DNA of 64,000 bases from Tenacibaculum aiptasiae (GCF_008806755.1 NZ_WAAU01000013.1:1-64000), one strand, 5' to 3'; numbered from the stretch's first letter, positions 20,597 to 30,260 are shown. The notes: a model not told the origin generated them from the letters alone. Translations and numbers: made by a program.

Positions 20597-21184
20597 TTAA
20601 GCAGTCTGATTTAGTTTTGAGTTGCAAAAATTGCGTAGTTCTTCAAAAAATAAGGTAAAGTCTTCTTCTAATGTTTGATAATGGATTAATAGGTCTTCAG
20701 TAGCTAAATTCATTTTTGATTTACCTTGAGTTCGTCTATTCATTCCGTTTAATACTTCTTGAATTCCTTTGGCAAACTGGTAATTGTACAACCAGTTGTA
20801 CTTTATCATATAAGGAAGTAGTTCTTGTGTTTTTTCAGGGAGTATGTCAATGTTTTCTTCTAGTAATTTATATACTGAATTAGTATATACATCAAGTGGT
20901 ATTTCTGAGTACTTTTTCCAGTTTCTAGCTAAAAAGTGGTCGTAAAAAATATCAATAATAACTCCACTGTAATGTCTGTAGCGTTCATGTAATCTCCTTT
21001 TACTCTTTCTAACAATTTCGTGATTGTCAGTAAAAGTATCAATTTCTCTATGTAAAATAATGCCTTTTTTTATGCCTTCGGGAAAATGTGAAAATTTATT
21101 TCCTTTAATATGATCGGCAATAAAATTTCCAATCATCAACTCAGTATCACTTCCAGATAAGTATAGATGGGCTAAAAAATTCAT
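20597..21184 (-). CDS. ACP phosphodiesterase-like protein (AcpH family)
   Basis: 195 aa. MNFLAHLYLSG, MIGNFIADHIKGNKF, GIILHREIDTFTDNH, GVIIDIFYDHFLARNW and ANRRTQGKS-like MNRRTQGKSKMNLATEDL match the AcpH (DUF479) family. The E. coli member removes 4'-phosphopantetheine from acyl carrier protein. The conserved His/Asp pairs are present. Cytoplasmic. Directly upstream of ggt (4 bp), so probably the first gene of a leftward three-gene unit, although the functions are not obviously linked. Confidence 0.85.
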   Translation of the reverse strand: MNFLAHLYLSGSDTELMIGNFIADHIKGNKFSHFPEGIKKGIILHREIDTFTDNHEIVRKSKRRLHERYRHYSGVIIDIFYDHFLARNWKKYSEIPLDVYTNSVYKLLEENIDILPEKTQELLPYMIKYNWLYNYQFAKGIQEVLNGMNRRTQGKSKMNLATEDLLIHYQTLEEDFTLFFEELRNFCNSKLNQTA

Positions 21185-21231
21185 TTGATAAATGTAAACA
21201 AAAAAAATAACTAGAAAATAGCCCTTCTTAT

Positions 21232-22851
21232 TTATTGTACAGAAAAATAACTTTCAATATGTATAGGAGTTCCTTTGTTGTCAAATCCTTGAATTTCAAC
21301 TTTATAATTTCCAATTATATCTGAGGTGTAAAAAGAAATCTCTTGGTTGTTTAGTTTTACGTTAGGATTCCAAAAAAGTTGTGTTCTGTAATCTGGTATT
21401 TTGTTTTGTCTTTTATTATTGCTTTTATATGTTTGAAAGAAATATTTTTTTAAACTTTCTGGTTTTAATATGTTGACTGTTAGTACATTTTTAGATTGTT
21501 GAAAATAATCTTTATCAAAAGTTTTAACTTCTATTATGCCTTGGTATAGTTTACCACCATAAACATATTTTTCTTTAGCTATGGAGATTTGTTTTATTTT
21601 ATTTGTATTAAAGTCAATTAAATCATTATGATTAAAAACAATATAGCCATCAACAATTAAAAGTGTAGGTAGTTCTTTATTCGTTTTTAAGTTTTGATCT
21701 CTTACATGAAAGGTGTAATTATTCTTTTCTTTACTTAACCAAACATCATTTAAAATTTCAACAGTAGTTTCTTTTACTGTTTTAAAACGTTTGTAGTCGT
21801 CAAGTACATATACCTTTTTTTTAAGTGATGATATAAATTCCTTTTTTTTATTAAAGTAAATAGAGTCTCGTTTTATGACACTATATGAGTTTTCTATTTG
21901 CATATAAACTGTTCTTTCGTTTATAGTTTTAACTAAACTATCTGTTAATGATATTTTAGAGTCAAATTTTAAATCTTTATAATTAAAAGGCTTTTTATTA
22001 ATTTTTATGGTATAGGCTCCCCTGTCTTTGTCAAGAATTTGAAGTAATAACTTGGAATTGTTATTGTTTTTTAAATTAAAATAAAACTCACCATTTTTAT
22101 TGGTGGTTGTAATTTTAGTAAAAGGATATTCTTCAATAGTAGAAAGGGCTATTTTTTTTCCATGCTTGTTTTGGTTTTTAAAACTTTCTATAGTTCCAGA
22201 TATAAGGTTCCCTCTTAACTCTGGAATGTAGTTGTAATTATCGTTGACTTTTTCGAAATCATATTTTTGAGAAAAAGTTTTTATACTAGTTTTAGAAGGA
22301 ATATCGTTAGTGATTTTTCTAACTGAAATAGAATAATTACCTTTTTGTTTAGGATATTTTAGAGTAACTTTTTCTCTCTTAGCATAACTTTTTCTTGTTG
22401 AATTATCTAATAAGTTTAGATTTTTAGTTGAAGTTTTTTTGGCTTTTAGTCTGTTGATAAAAGGGTTTACAATGTAAATGAAATCTTCATAGAAAGAATT
22501 GTTGTTTCTCATCCAATTTGTATAAGATATTAATTTGTAGGTTCCCGTTTTTAAATTACTTGGAAAGAATATATCTCCATAACCAGTTCCTTTTTCTAAT
22601 TGTATTTTCTGTTTAAATACACTGTTCTTTTTTTCGTTAATAACTTCAATATAGGCTATCTTACTTAGTTTTGATGGTTGGTTGTTTTCTGTTAGGTTGT
22701 ATATTTTATAATATAACTTTTCTCCAGATAAAAGAAAGTTAGAGTTATAATGAAGATATATTTTTTCCTGTGGTAATGTATAAGTGTTAGTGTTTTTTTC
22801 TTGAGATATACATTTTATTGAAAGTAGTATTAATAGATATATGTTTTTCAT
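21232..22851 (-). CDS. Secreted beta-domain protein associated with TonB receptor operon
   Basis: About 539 aa from the ATG at 22851 (MKNIYLLILLSIKCIS, a signal peptide). An ATG six codons earlier overlaps DUF4249 by 8 bp and is a less natural start. Early residues QEKIYLHYNSNFLLSGEKLY, FPSNLKTGTYKLISYTNWMR look like the MG2/macroglobulin-type beta domain common in Bacteroidota envelope proteins. It also has a carboxypeptidase-regulatory-like segment (TTNKNGEFYFNLKN) and LPTLLIVDGYIVF, as in plug-domain-like proteins. Last gene of the TonB receptor operon. Substrate unknown. Confidence 0.7.
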   Translation of the reverse strand: MKNIYLLILLSIKCISQEKNTNTYTLPQEKIYLHYNSNFLLSGEKLYYKIYNLTENNQPSKLSKIAYIEVINEKKNSVFKQKIQLEKGTGYGDIFFPSNLKTGTYKLISYTNWMRNNNSFYEDFIYIVNPFINRLKAKKTSTKNLNLLDNSTRKSYAKREKVTLKYPKQKGNYSISVRKITNDIPSKTSIKTFSQKYDFEKVNDNYNYIPELRGNLISGTIESFKNQNKHGKKIALSTIEEYPFTKITTTNKNGEFYFNLKNNNNSKLLLQILDKDRGAYTIKINKKPFNYKDLKFDSKISLTDSLVKTINERTVYMQIENSYSVIKRDSIYFNKKKEFISSLKKKVYVLDDYKRFKTVKETTVEILNDVWLSKEKNNYTFHVRDQNLKTNKELPTLLIVDGYIVFNHNDLIDFNTNKIKQISIAKEKYVYGGKLYQGIIEVKTFDKDYFQQSKNVLTVNILKPESLKKYFFQTYKSNNKRQNKIPDYRTQLFWNPNVKLNNQEISFYTSDIIGNYKVEIQGFDNKGTPIHIESYFSVQ

Positions 22852-22861
22852 AGCTTTAAGT

Positions 22862-24055
22862 TTAGTCAATCCAAAAAGGAGGTTTTATGTTTGTCCCTAA
22901 TTCATTACAGTCTCCACAAATTTTCTTTACCAATAAATAAGGTCCTTCTAAATCTTTAATTCCCAAGTCGTTTTCAGCATAATATAGATATCCTTCTTTT
23001 AAAGCATTGATTAAGTGTGACTCACCAGACATTGGGTCGATTAATTTAGGTGCAATAAACCTACACTCTTCTACAAAGTTGGGTTCATTATTAGTTATAT
23101 CTTTACGGTTTATGAATAATCTTTTACTGCTAACAGATGAAACTTCAAAAAAGCCGATTACTTTTTTGTTAGGGTCTGATTCAGAACTTAAATTTCCTTC
23201 TAAAAAACCTGTTTGTATTTGAGAAAAAAAGCTTTGATTACTAGTGAAGCTTTTTAACGTATTGTAATAATTGTAAGAATAAAAATTTTGTACATATTGT
23301 TTTACTAATATGCTATATCTTTGAGATATTATAAAGTTGGTGTTGGCTATGAACCTTATTGGGAAATTATCTACTCTATCTTCAGATAAGGAAGCGGTTT
23401 CAGTGGTTATAACTCCTTTTGAGTATTGGGTTTTATAACAAGTTTTCTTTTTTAAAGAATTAGCAACAGTTTGTACTTCATATGGAGGAGTATCTGAGAT
23501 TATTTTTAAAGCTAATTCAGACCAGCGCGGAGGGATTATTTTATAGGTTTCTTCATATTCATAACGATAGTACTTGGCATCATTTTTAGGGTTGAAACTA
23601 TTAACGTTAAAGGTAACTCCCTTTTCTCCAAGTTTATTTTCTTCTAAAATATATGAAATGTTATCAATTTTAGTTTCTGAAGTTAGCTTTTCAGGTGTTG
23701 AAGTATATGTCTCGTTATTGGTAGTTTTTATTTTTAAAATATATTCTTTGTTTTTTTCTGCAGCAAAAGCTATTTCAGATTCATATACTCCGTCATTAAT
23801 TTCTTTAAAATTATAAATCACTTGATTATTGTCTACAATATGAACTGAAGCATTCGTTTCTAATTTAGGTACAGAAGAATCTATTTTAAAAGTTCTTGAT
23901 AGTTTAATTTGATGTTTCTTAAATTCATTTGTAATAGTTGATTCTATGACTAAATAATCTTGATAGTTAAGAGATTTTACTTGAAAAGGTTCTGTACAAG
24001 AAGAAAATAATAAGTAAATAAAAAAAAGATAATATATGTTTTTTGAATAATCCAT
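22862..24055 (-). CDS. DUF4249 lipoprotein
   Basis: 397 aa. The N-terminus IYYLFFIYLLFSSCTEPFQV is a lipoprotein signal (lipobox FSSC). YQDYLVIESTITNEFKKHQI and LSRT then VHIVDNNQVIYNF match the DUF4249 pattern. CGDCNELGTNIKPPFW at the end is the usual C-terminal Cys-rich tail of this family. DUF4249 proteins are encoded right after TonB receptors in Bacteroidota and are thought to help the receptor as surface lipoproteins; the ligand is unknown. Here it is 3 bp downstream of the receptor. Confidence 0.88.
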   Translation of the reverse strand: MDYSKNIYYLFFIYLLFSSCTEPFQVKSLNYQDYLVIESTITNEFKKHQIKLSRTFKIDSSVPKLETNASVHIVDNNQVIYNFKEINDGVYESEIAFAAEKNKEYILKIKTTNNETYTSTPEKLTSETKIDNISYILEENKLGEKGVTFNVNSFNPKNDAKYYRYEYEETYKIIPPRWSELALKIISDTPPYEVQTVANSLKKKTCYKTQYSKGVITTETASLSEDRVDNFPIRFIANTNFIISQRYSILVKQYVQNFYSYNYYNTLKSFTSNQSFFSQIQTGFLEGNLSSESDPNKKVIGFFEVSSVSSKRLFINRKDITNNEPNFVEECRFIAPKLIDPMSGESHLINALKEGYLYYAENDLGIKDLEGPYLLVKKICGDCNELGTNIKPPFWID

Positions 24056-24058
24056 AAA

Positions 24059-26800
24059 TTAAAATTTAAAGTTATAGGTAATTGTAGGAACTGGAACAGA
24101 GAATACAGAGCTTTTATATGCTGATACCCTACCATTTCTTGTTTCGAAAAAAACAGAATAAGGGTTGTTTCTTCCTAAGACATTGTAAATCGAGATATTC
24201 CAAAAGCTATGAGCAAACTTTTTTATTTTATGGTTCCCTTCTACATTGAATCCTATATCTAGTCTATAATAGTCTGGTATTCTAAATGTGTTTCGATCAC
24301 TATATAGTAGATATTCAGTTCCATTTAAAATGTATTTTCCAGATGGATAGGTGACAGGTCTACCTGACTGATAGGAAAAGTTTGAAGACAAGCTAAATCT
24401 TTTGGTTAGTTTGTAGTTTAGAATAATGTTAAGATCATGAGGTTTGTCAAAGTTTGTAGGAAAAAAGAGACCGTTATTAACTCTTTCTTCGGGGTGTTTA
24501 CTATCGAGTTTAATTAAAGATCTTGAGTAGCTATAACTTAACCAACCGTTTAGTTTTCCTGCATTTTTTCTCAATAAAAATTCTATACCATACGATTTTC
24601 CTTCTCCTTGTAAGATTTCGGTTTCTATATTTTTATTTAATAGCAAACTAGCACCAACCTTATAGTCAACAATATTATTATACTTTTTATAATATCCATC
24701 AAGACTTATTTCGTAGTTGTTTTTTAAATCTTGAAAAAGACCTAAAGATACCTGTGTTCCATCTTGTGGTTTTATATTGAGGTTAGATAGTCTCCATGTG
24801 TCAATAGGTGAGGCAGATGTATTGTTACTTAATCGATGAATAAATTGAAATAGTTTGCTAAAACTACCTTTTAATGCTAAGTTTTTATTTAGAAGATATC
24901 TTCCTGATAATCGATAGCTTAATCCTTGATAGTTTTTATATATTTCATTGTTTTCATAATTTTTAACAGATTCTAAAGTAGCACCATTTTTAGGAGAGTT
25001 TTCCTTGTAGATATTTTGAGTTGAAGCCCCTAAAGCTGAGTATAAAGTATATCTTAAACCGAGGTTTAAAGAAAGTTTCTTTGATATATTGTATTTGTCG
25101 GAAAGGAATACAGAGTTCTCCATAGCTTTTTCCTTAGGAATTAAAACTGGTATTACAGAAGAACTGTTTCCTTTTGGGGTTAAGTTTCCAGGAGATATAT
25201 TATAAAGTTTGGAGGATAATCCATAGTTGAAGCTATGTTTTTTAGAGTGTACGTATTTAAACTTTAGTTTTAAATTAGTTTCGTTTAATTTATAATCTAA
25301 ATTAAAATTATTGTTGCCGTTACTTTCATAATCTGAGTTAAAACTGTAGGTGCTGTTGGAAAGAATAAGGTTACCAGTGTTTTTATCATTAAATGAATGC
25401 TTCCAATTTAAAGAAACAATTGTGTTTTGATAAGAGTTTATAGTGTCAGAAGCTATTTGGTATTTATCTTTACTATGATAACCTGTTATAAATAGCGAGT
25501 TTTTTTTATTAAAAAGATGGTCATATTTGGTTATAAAGTCAAAAAAAGAAGCGCTACTTTTAGCAAGTTTTTCTTCTTTTAAACTTTTTAAAACCCAGTC
25601 TGAATAGGTGCTCCTAATTCCTACTAGTACACCCGATTTATCTTTTATGATAGGTGTTTGGATGCTTACATTTCCTGTAACAGGGCCAATTGAAACTTCT
25701 CCTTTTAGTTTTTGCTTATCTACAACTTTTGTTTGTATATCAAAAACAGAAGAAATCCTTCCTCCAAATTCAGATGGGATATTTCCTTTGTATATTTTAA
25801 TATTATTTGTAGTAAATGGATTTATAGCGGAGAACAATCCAAGAAAATGAGTAGGGTTGTAGATAACACCATTGTCTAACAAAAATAAATTTTGATCTAT
25901 TTTACCACCTCTTACATTAATTCCTTCAGCACCTTCGCCTAACGATTTTATTCCTGGCATGGTGGTAGCTACTTTTAAAATGTCTCGTTCCCCTAAAACC
26001 AAAGGAATAGTTTTTATCTCTTCCGATTTTAGTTCAGTTATTCCAGAAATTACCTGTTTGGTGTTTTTATTTTTATTCGTGTTTATTGTTACTTCATCTA
26101 GTTGTTCACTATTTTCTGATAACTTAAAATTTAAGTTTCCGTTGTTATAAATAATTAATTTTTTCTTTATGTTATTGTACCCAATTAAGAGTGCTTCAAT
26201 TTTATTTTCTCCATATGGAAGTTTTAAATTGTAAACACCATTTTTATTTGTTGTTGTAGAAATATTTTTGGCTCTCTCAATTAAGATAACACCCTCAATA
26301 GGTTTTTTACTTTTCTGATCAACTATGATACCTGTTAGGTTATATGTTGATTGAGGATTTTTTCTTTGTTCTTTTCCAATTTTAATTGGTTTAGTATTTT
26401 TGTAAGTATTAGAATTAATTATTACAGGTTCAACAACGTTCTCAGTGGTAATATTAGAATTTTGAGCAATTTGTTCAACTTCATAAATACTTTTTCTAAT
26501 TAAATTACCTTGTGTTAGTATTATTTTATTGTTATCGTGTATGTAATAGTTTAAGGTTGAGTCTGTGAATATGAAGTCTAAAATTTCATTAATAGTAACA
26601 TTGTTAAATTTTTTAGATTTTCTAGAATTATCTAGCCAATTATCTAAGTAAAAAAAAGTATAGTTAGTATTATTTTGAATGTGTTCAAGGGCTTCTTTTT
26701 TGTTTAGGTTCTTAAAATCAATTGAAATTTTGGTTTCTTTTACTTGAGCATTTACCTTAATGCTCAATAAAAGGAGTATAAAGAGGATTTGCTTTTTCAT
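24059..26800 (-). CDS. TonB-dependent receptor with STN and carboxypeptidase-like N-domains
   Basis: 913 aa. Order: signal peptide (MKKQILFILLLLSIKVNAQ); STN-like domain about 25-95 (ISIDFKNLNKKEALEHIQNN, NVTINEILDFIFTDSTLNYY); carboxypeptidase-regulatory-like domain about 150-215 (YNLTGIIVDQKSKKPIEGVI); plug domain about 240-340 (DILKVATTMPGIKSLGEGAE, GINVRGGKIDQNLFLLD); then a beta-barrel to the C-terminus. It spans the outer membrane and imports an unknown ligand with TonB energy. The STN domain often marks receptors that signal to an anti-sigma factor, but no sigma/anti-sigma pair is next to it. Confidence 0.92.
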   Translation of the reverse strand: MKKQILFILLLLSIKVNAQVKETKISIDFKNLNKKEALEHIQNNTNYTFFYLDNWLDNSRKSKKFNNVTINEILDFIFTDSTLNYYIHDNNKIILTQGNLIRKSIYEVEQIAQNSNITTENVVEPVIINSNTYKNTKPIKIGKEQRKNPQSTYNLTGIIVDQKSKKPIEGVILIERAKNISTTTNKNGVYNLKLPYGENKIEALLIGYNNIKKKLIIYNNGNLNFKLSENSEQLDEVTINTNKNKNTKQVISGITELKSEEIKTIPLVLGERDILKVATTMPGIKSLGEGAEGINVRGGKIDQNLFLLDNGVIYNPTHFLGLFSAINPFTTNNIKIYKGNIPSEFGGRISSVFDIQTKVVDKQKLKGEVSIGPVTGNVSIQTPIIKDKSGVLVGIRSTYSDWVLKSLKEEKLAKSSASFFDFITKYDHLFNKKNSLFITGYHSKDKYQIASDTINSYQNTIVSLNWKHSFNDKNTGNLILSNSTYSFNSDYESNGNNNFNLDYKLNETNLKLKFKYVHSKKHSFNYGLSSKLYNISPGNLTPKGNSSSVIPVLIPKEKAMENSVFLSDKYNISKKLSLNLGLRYTLYSALGASTQNIYKENSPKNGATLESVKNYENNEIYKNYQGLSYRLSGRYLLNKNLALKGSFSKLFQFIHRLSNNTSASPIDTWRLSNLNIKPQDGTQVSLGLFQDLKNNYEISLDGYYKKYNNIVDYKVGASLLLNKNIETEILQGEGKSYGIEFLLRKNAGKLNGWLSYSYSRSLIKLDSKHPEERVNNGLFFPTNFDKPHDLNIILNYKLTKRFSLSSNFSYQSGRPVTYPSGKYILNGTEYLLYSDRNTFRIPDYYRLDIGFNVEGNHKIKKFAHSFWNISIYNVLGRNNPYSVFFETRNGRVSAYKSSVFSVPVPTITYNFKF

Positions 26801-26802
26801 TT

Positions 26803-27492
26803 TTACAATTTAGGTGATGCTATAAGTCTAGCTAATTTTATGAAGAATAGATCTTTATTATCTCTGTATATATGAGAGTTCTGTTTATAAAAATGTTTGA
26901 TTTTTTCTTTAGTGAAGCTTTTGTAGAGTTTCTTTTTGCTTTTAAGATCTATAAATTCTTTTTCATAATAAAAAAATAAATTTTCGTGTTTTTGAAATTT
27001 ATAATATCGATGAGTGTTGGTTAATCTTTTGTGTTTTTCTTTTGTATGTTTTTTTAAAAGTTTGATTTTATCAGAATCGAATAATATTTCTAAGAATCCA
27101 TATTTAGAATCATTAATAAATTTATGTTCACCTAATTTGAATTCTTTAATTAAGGAATTACTTAATATGGTAGGATAGTATTTGTATGTTTTTTTGATTT
27201 TAACAATCAAATGTTCGTCAGCTAAATCATATTTTAAAAGAACATTAAAAAAATCTTCATTTTGATAATTTACACTGCCTTTTTGAAATTGATTTCTTTT
27301 AAAAAAATGATGGTTTCCTTTTTTAGTTTTGTATTTTTCTTCATAAAGAATACCATAATTTAAGTTTGTGTTTTCTTGTCCAATAATGGAATCGAAAGTT
27401 ATGAGATGCTTTTTGCTTCCTTGTAAATTTTGAGAAAATATGCATATAGGTGCATACAACAATAGCAGAGAGGTAGAGAAGAATTTTTTCAA
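26803..27492 (-). CDS. Secreted protein of unknown function, first gene of TonB receptor operon
   Basis: 229 aa with signal peptide MKKFFSTSLLLLYAPICIFS. The rest is lysine- and tyrosine-rich (KKTYKYYPTILSNSLIKEFK, FYYEKEFIDLKSKKKLYKSF). The protein is strongly basic, with no motif that I recognise. It lies 2 bp before the TonB receptor and so is co-transcribed. It may be a periplasmic or surface partner of the receptor. Confidence 0.6.
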   Translation of the reverse strand: MKKFFSTSLLLLYAPICIFSQNLQGSKKHLITFDSIIGQENTNLNYGILYEEKYKTKKGNHHFFKRNQFQKGSVNYQNEDFFNVLLKYDLADEHLIVKIKKTYKYYPTILSNSLIKEFKLGEHKFINDSKYGFLEILFDSDKIKLLKKHTKEKHKRLTNTHRYYKFQKHENLFFYYEKEFIDLKSKKKLYKSFTKEKIKHFYKQNSHIYRDNKDLFFIKLARLIASPKL

Positions 27493-27604
27493 TTAAATAG
27501 CGTTTTTTGGTTGGTTAATTTTTTCTTTTTCAGTTTTTTACTGTAAATATATGTGTTTTTTTTAAAAATGATGATTTTGTTTTTAAACTGTATTTTAAGG
27601 CAAA

Positions 27605-27632
27605 AAAAAACTACCCTTAAGGGTAGTTTTTT
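27605..27632. terminator. Terminator of pepD (28-bp palindrome)
   Basis: A perfect palindrome with half AAAAAACTACCCTT and T-tracts on both sides, 21 nt past the pepD stop codon. It separates pepD from the TonB receptor operon. Confidence 0.85.
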
Positions 27633-27653
27633 AATATTTAAATAAATCATTGA

Positions 27654-29114
27654 CTATTTTATAGGAGTGTTCTTTAAAATTTCCAATAAAAACTTCCAAT
27701 ACTTTTGAGTCGAAGAAATTTGAGCACGCTCATCAGGAGAATGTGCTCCTTTAATATTAGGTCCGAAAGAAACCATATCCATGTTAGGATAGTTTTGACC
27801 TAATATTCCGCATTCTAATCCAGCATGACAAGCGGCTACATTAGGTTTTTCTCCATGTAAATCTTCATATAATTTTGTAACCGTTTGTAATATTTCTGAA
27901 TTTACATTTGGCAACCAACCTGGATAAGATCCAGAAAACTCTACGTTAAATCCTGCTAATTCAAAAGCAGCACGCAATGAATTCGCTAAATCCCATTTGT
28001 TTGTTTCAGAAGAAGAACGTGTTAAACATCCTATTTTAATGTTTCCTTCTTTAACAATAACACGTGCAATATTGTTAGATGTCTCTACTAATCCTTCAAT
28101 ATCTGGACTCATACGATATACTCCGTTTAAAGCTGTGTATAAAGATTTGATTAAACCTTCTTGAACTCCTAAATCCATTACTTTATTTGGAGTTTCTGTA
28201 GGTGTTAATTCAATAGCTAAATTAGGTTCTAAAGTTGCAAATTCAGCTTTAATACTATTGATTAATTCGTGAATTTCAAATAAGAAAGGTTCTTTAGAAA
28301 TAGAGTCGATTACTACAGTAGCAAAGCTTTCACGTGGAATAGCGTTGCGTAAGCTTCCTCCGTTTATTTCAGAAACACGTAAGCCAAAATTGGTAAAACC
28401 ATCAAATAATAAACGGTTCATTATTTTGTTGGCATTTCCTAAACCTTTAATGATGTCCATTCCTGAATGACCACCGTTTAATCCAGTAATTGAAATTTGA
28501 AAAGCAGTGGTGTTTTCTGGAGTATCTTCTTCGTTGTAAGTTCTAGTAGCTGTAATATCTACACCACCAGCACACCCCATACCAATTTCATCATCTTCTT
28601 CGGTGTCTAAATTTAATAAGATTTCACCTCGTAAAATTCCACCTTCAAGTCCCATAGCGCCAGTCATACCAGTTTCTTCATCAATGGTAAATAAAGCTTC
28701 AATAGCTGGGTGTACAATATCAGTTGATTCTAAAACCGCCATAATAGAAGCAACTCCTAATCCGTTATCGGCTCCTAAAGTAGTTCCGTCAGCTTTAACC
28801 CAATCACCATCTACAAACATTTTGATTCCCTCAGTGTCGAAATCAAAATCAGTATCGGCATTTTTTTGGTGAACCATGTCTAAATGACTTTGCATTACTA
28901 TCATTTTACGGTCTTCCATACCTGCTGAAGCTGGTTTGCGGATAATTACATTTCCAACTTTGTCAACCATGGTTTCTAAATTTAAGTTATTACCAAAATC
29001 AACCATAAATTGAATTACTCTTTCTTCTTTTTTAGAAGGACGAGGTACAGCATTTAAGTCAGCAAAATTTTTCCAAACTGCCTTAGGTTCTAAGTTTTTT
29101 ATTTCAGAATTCAT
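27654..29114 (-). CDS. pepD: Aminoacyl-histidine dipeptidase (M20 family)
   Basis: 486 aa, normal for PepD. Zinc and catalytic motifs: MQSHLDMVHQ, GTTLGADNGLGVASIMAVLE, FTIDEETGMTGAMGLE, GCAGGVDIT, ITGLNGGHSGMDI and ACHAGLECGILGQ. It cleaves Xaa-His and other dipeptides (carnosinase-like) in the cytoplasm for amino-acid recovery. It is a single-gene unit divergent from recR. Confidence 0.94.
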   Translation of the reverse strand: MNSEIKNLEPKAVWKNFADLNAVPRPSKKEERVIQFMVDFGNNLNLETMVDKVGNVIIRKPASAGMEDRKMIVMQSHLDMVHQKNADTDFDFDTEGIKMFVDGDWVKADGTTLGADNGLGVASIMAVLESTDIVHPAIEALFTIDEETGMTGAMGLEGGILRGEILLNLDTEEDDEIGMGCAGGVDITATRTYNEEDTPENTTAFQISITGLNGGHSGMDIIKGLGNANKIMNRLLFDGFTNFGLRVSEINGGSLRNAIPRESFATVVIDSISKEPFLFEIHELINSIKAEFATLEPNLAIELTPTETPNKVMDLGVQEGLIKSLYTALNGVYRMSPDIEGLVETSNNIARVIVKEGNIKIGCLTRSSSETNKWDLANSLRAAFELAGFNVEFSGSYPGWLPNVNSEILQTVTKLYEDLHGEKPNVAACHAGLECGILGQNYPNMDMVSFGPNIKGAHSPDERAQISSTQKYWKFLLEILKNTPIK

Positions 29115-29142
29115 TGTGAATTGTTAGTTTAGTTTTAAAGTA

Positions 29143-29204
29143 CGAAGATACTTTTTTTAGATGAAATATATTGGTCGTTTCTTAGTTGAAAAATTGTAAA
29201 TTCG
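29143..29204. promoter_or_regulatory. Divergent pepD/recR promoter region
   Basis: Leftward TATCTTCG (29143-29150) precedes pepD by 29 nt. Rightward TAAATTCG (29197-29204) precedes the recR ATG by only 4 nt. Both are one base from TAnnTTTG. The recR element implies a nearly leaderless transcript if it is used. Confidence 0.45.
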
Positions 29205-29208
29205 CAGC

Positions 29209-29829
29209 ATGGATTTTTCATCAAAATTATTAGAAAATGCAGTGAATGAAGTAAGTCGATTACCAGGTATTGGTAAGCGAACAGCGCTTCGTTTGGTGTT
29301 ACATTTATTAAAGCAACCTAAAGAAAATACAAAGTATTTAGCAGAGGCTTTAACCAACTTACGTAATGAGGTGAATTCATGTAAGAAATGTCATAATATT
29401 TCAGATACTATTTTATGTGACATTTGCAGTAATCCAAACAGAAATGAAGAAATTGTTTGTGTGGTTGAAGATATCCGTGATGTAATGGCTATTGAAAGTA
29501 CTGCACAATTTAAAGGTTTGTATCATGTATTGGGAGGTAAAATCTCACCTATTGAAGGTATTGGACCTCAAAATTTAAAAATAGAATCGTTAGTTGAAAA
29601 AGTTAAAGAAGGTGAAATTAAAGAGTTGATTTTTGCTTTAAGTTCTACTATGGAAGGTGATACCACAAATTTCTACATATATAAGCAGATTGAAAAATAC
29701 AATATAACTACTTCTACCATTGCAAGAGGTATTGCTGTAGGAGGGGAATTAGAGTATGCTGATGAGGTTACCTTGGGAAGAAGTATTGTTAATAGGATTC
29801 CATTCGAGCAATCAATTAAAGGTAGTTAG
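29209..29829 (+). CDS. recR: Recombination protein RecR
   Basis: 206 aa, standard length. It has the helix-hairpin-helix [17 protein letters not shown], a four-Cys zinc finger ([18 protein letters not shown]) and a Toprim domain ([42 protein letters not shown]). It loads RecA at gaps with RecF/RecO in recombination repair. The start [20 protein letters not shown] is the usual family start. Divergent from pepD. Confidence 0.97.
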   Translation: MDFSSKLLENAVNEVSRLPGIGKRTALRLVLHLLKQPKENTKYLAEALTNLRNEVNSCKKCHNISDTILCDICSNPNRNEEIVCVVEDIRDVMAIESTAQFKGLYHVLGGKISPIEGIGPQNLKIESLVEKVKEGEIKELIFALSSTMEGDTTNFYIYKQIEKYNITTSTIARGIAVGGELEYADEVTLGRSIVNRIPFEQSIKGS

Positions 29830-29846
29830 TTTTTTTTTAAAGACTG

Positions 29847-30164
29847 TTATTCATTTTTCATTAATTCCAATCCAAAGTTTTCTATTTGCTCAAGTATTGG
29901 TAATACTTTTAATCCTTTATCAGTAAGAGAATATTCAACTCTTGGTGGAATTTCTGGGTAGGCTTTTCTATTTAAGATGTTAGAGGAGGTCATTTTTTTT
30001 AATTCTTGAATTAGCATTTTCTCACTAATCTCAGGAATTAATCTTTTTAACTCTCCAAATCTTCGTTTTTCATTTCCTATTTCATATACTATTTGTAAAG
30101 TCCATTTTCCACCTAATATTTTTAAAGCAGTGGCTACAGGGCATTTATTTTCATTTTTTTTCAT
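29847..30164 (-). CDS. HxlR-family transcriptional regulator
   Basis: 105 aa winged helix. KCPVATALKILGGKWTLQIV is the HxlR signature with the conserved N-terminal Cys (in ENKCPV), which in YodB/HypR-type relatives senses electrophiles or oxidants. RRFGELKRLIPEISEKMLIQ and EYSLTDKGLKVLPIL complete the domain. Divergent from a SnoaL-like lipoprotein gene; repeated sites in the gap are candidate operators. It probably represses that gene and itself; the inducer is unknown. Confidence 0.9.
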   Translation of the reverse strand: MKKNENKCPVATALKILGGKWTLQIVYEIGNEKRRFGELKRLIPEISEKMLIQELKKMTSSNILNRKAYPEIPPRVEYSLTDKGLKVLPILEQIENFGLELMKNE

Positions 30165-30200
30165 GAGATAAATGTTTGATTATCAGTTTTACATACTTTT

Positions 30201-30229
30201 TTGTATGTACCGTACTTATTTGTATGTAC
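30201..30229. promoter_or_regulatory. Candidate HxlR operator (direct repeats)
   Basis: TTGTATGTAC occurs at 30201-30210 and again at 30220-30229, 19 nt apart (about two helical turns). The first is also half of an inverted repeat ACATAC (30191-30196)/GTATGT (30203-30208). The second abuts the -33 TTG of the SnoaL promoter. Confidence 0.5.
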
Positions 30230-30260
30230 TTGTCTATTAGTTTGTTAAGGTATAGTTTTG
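30230..30260 (+). promoter_or_regulatory. Promoter of the SnoaL-like lipoprotein gene
   Basis: TTG (30230-30232), a 20-nt spacer, TAGTTTTG (30253-30260); good Bacteroidota match. The start site would fall near 30267, just before the ATG at 30281, which argues against the longer upstream reading frame beginning at 30176. Confidence 0.6.
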
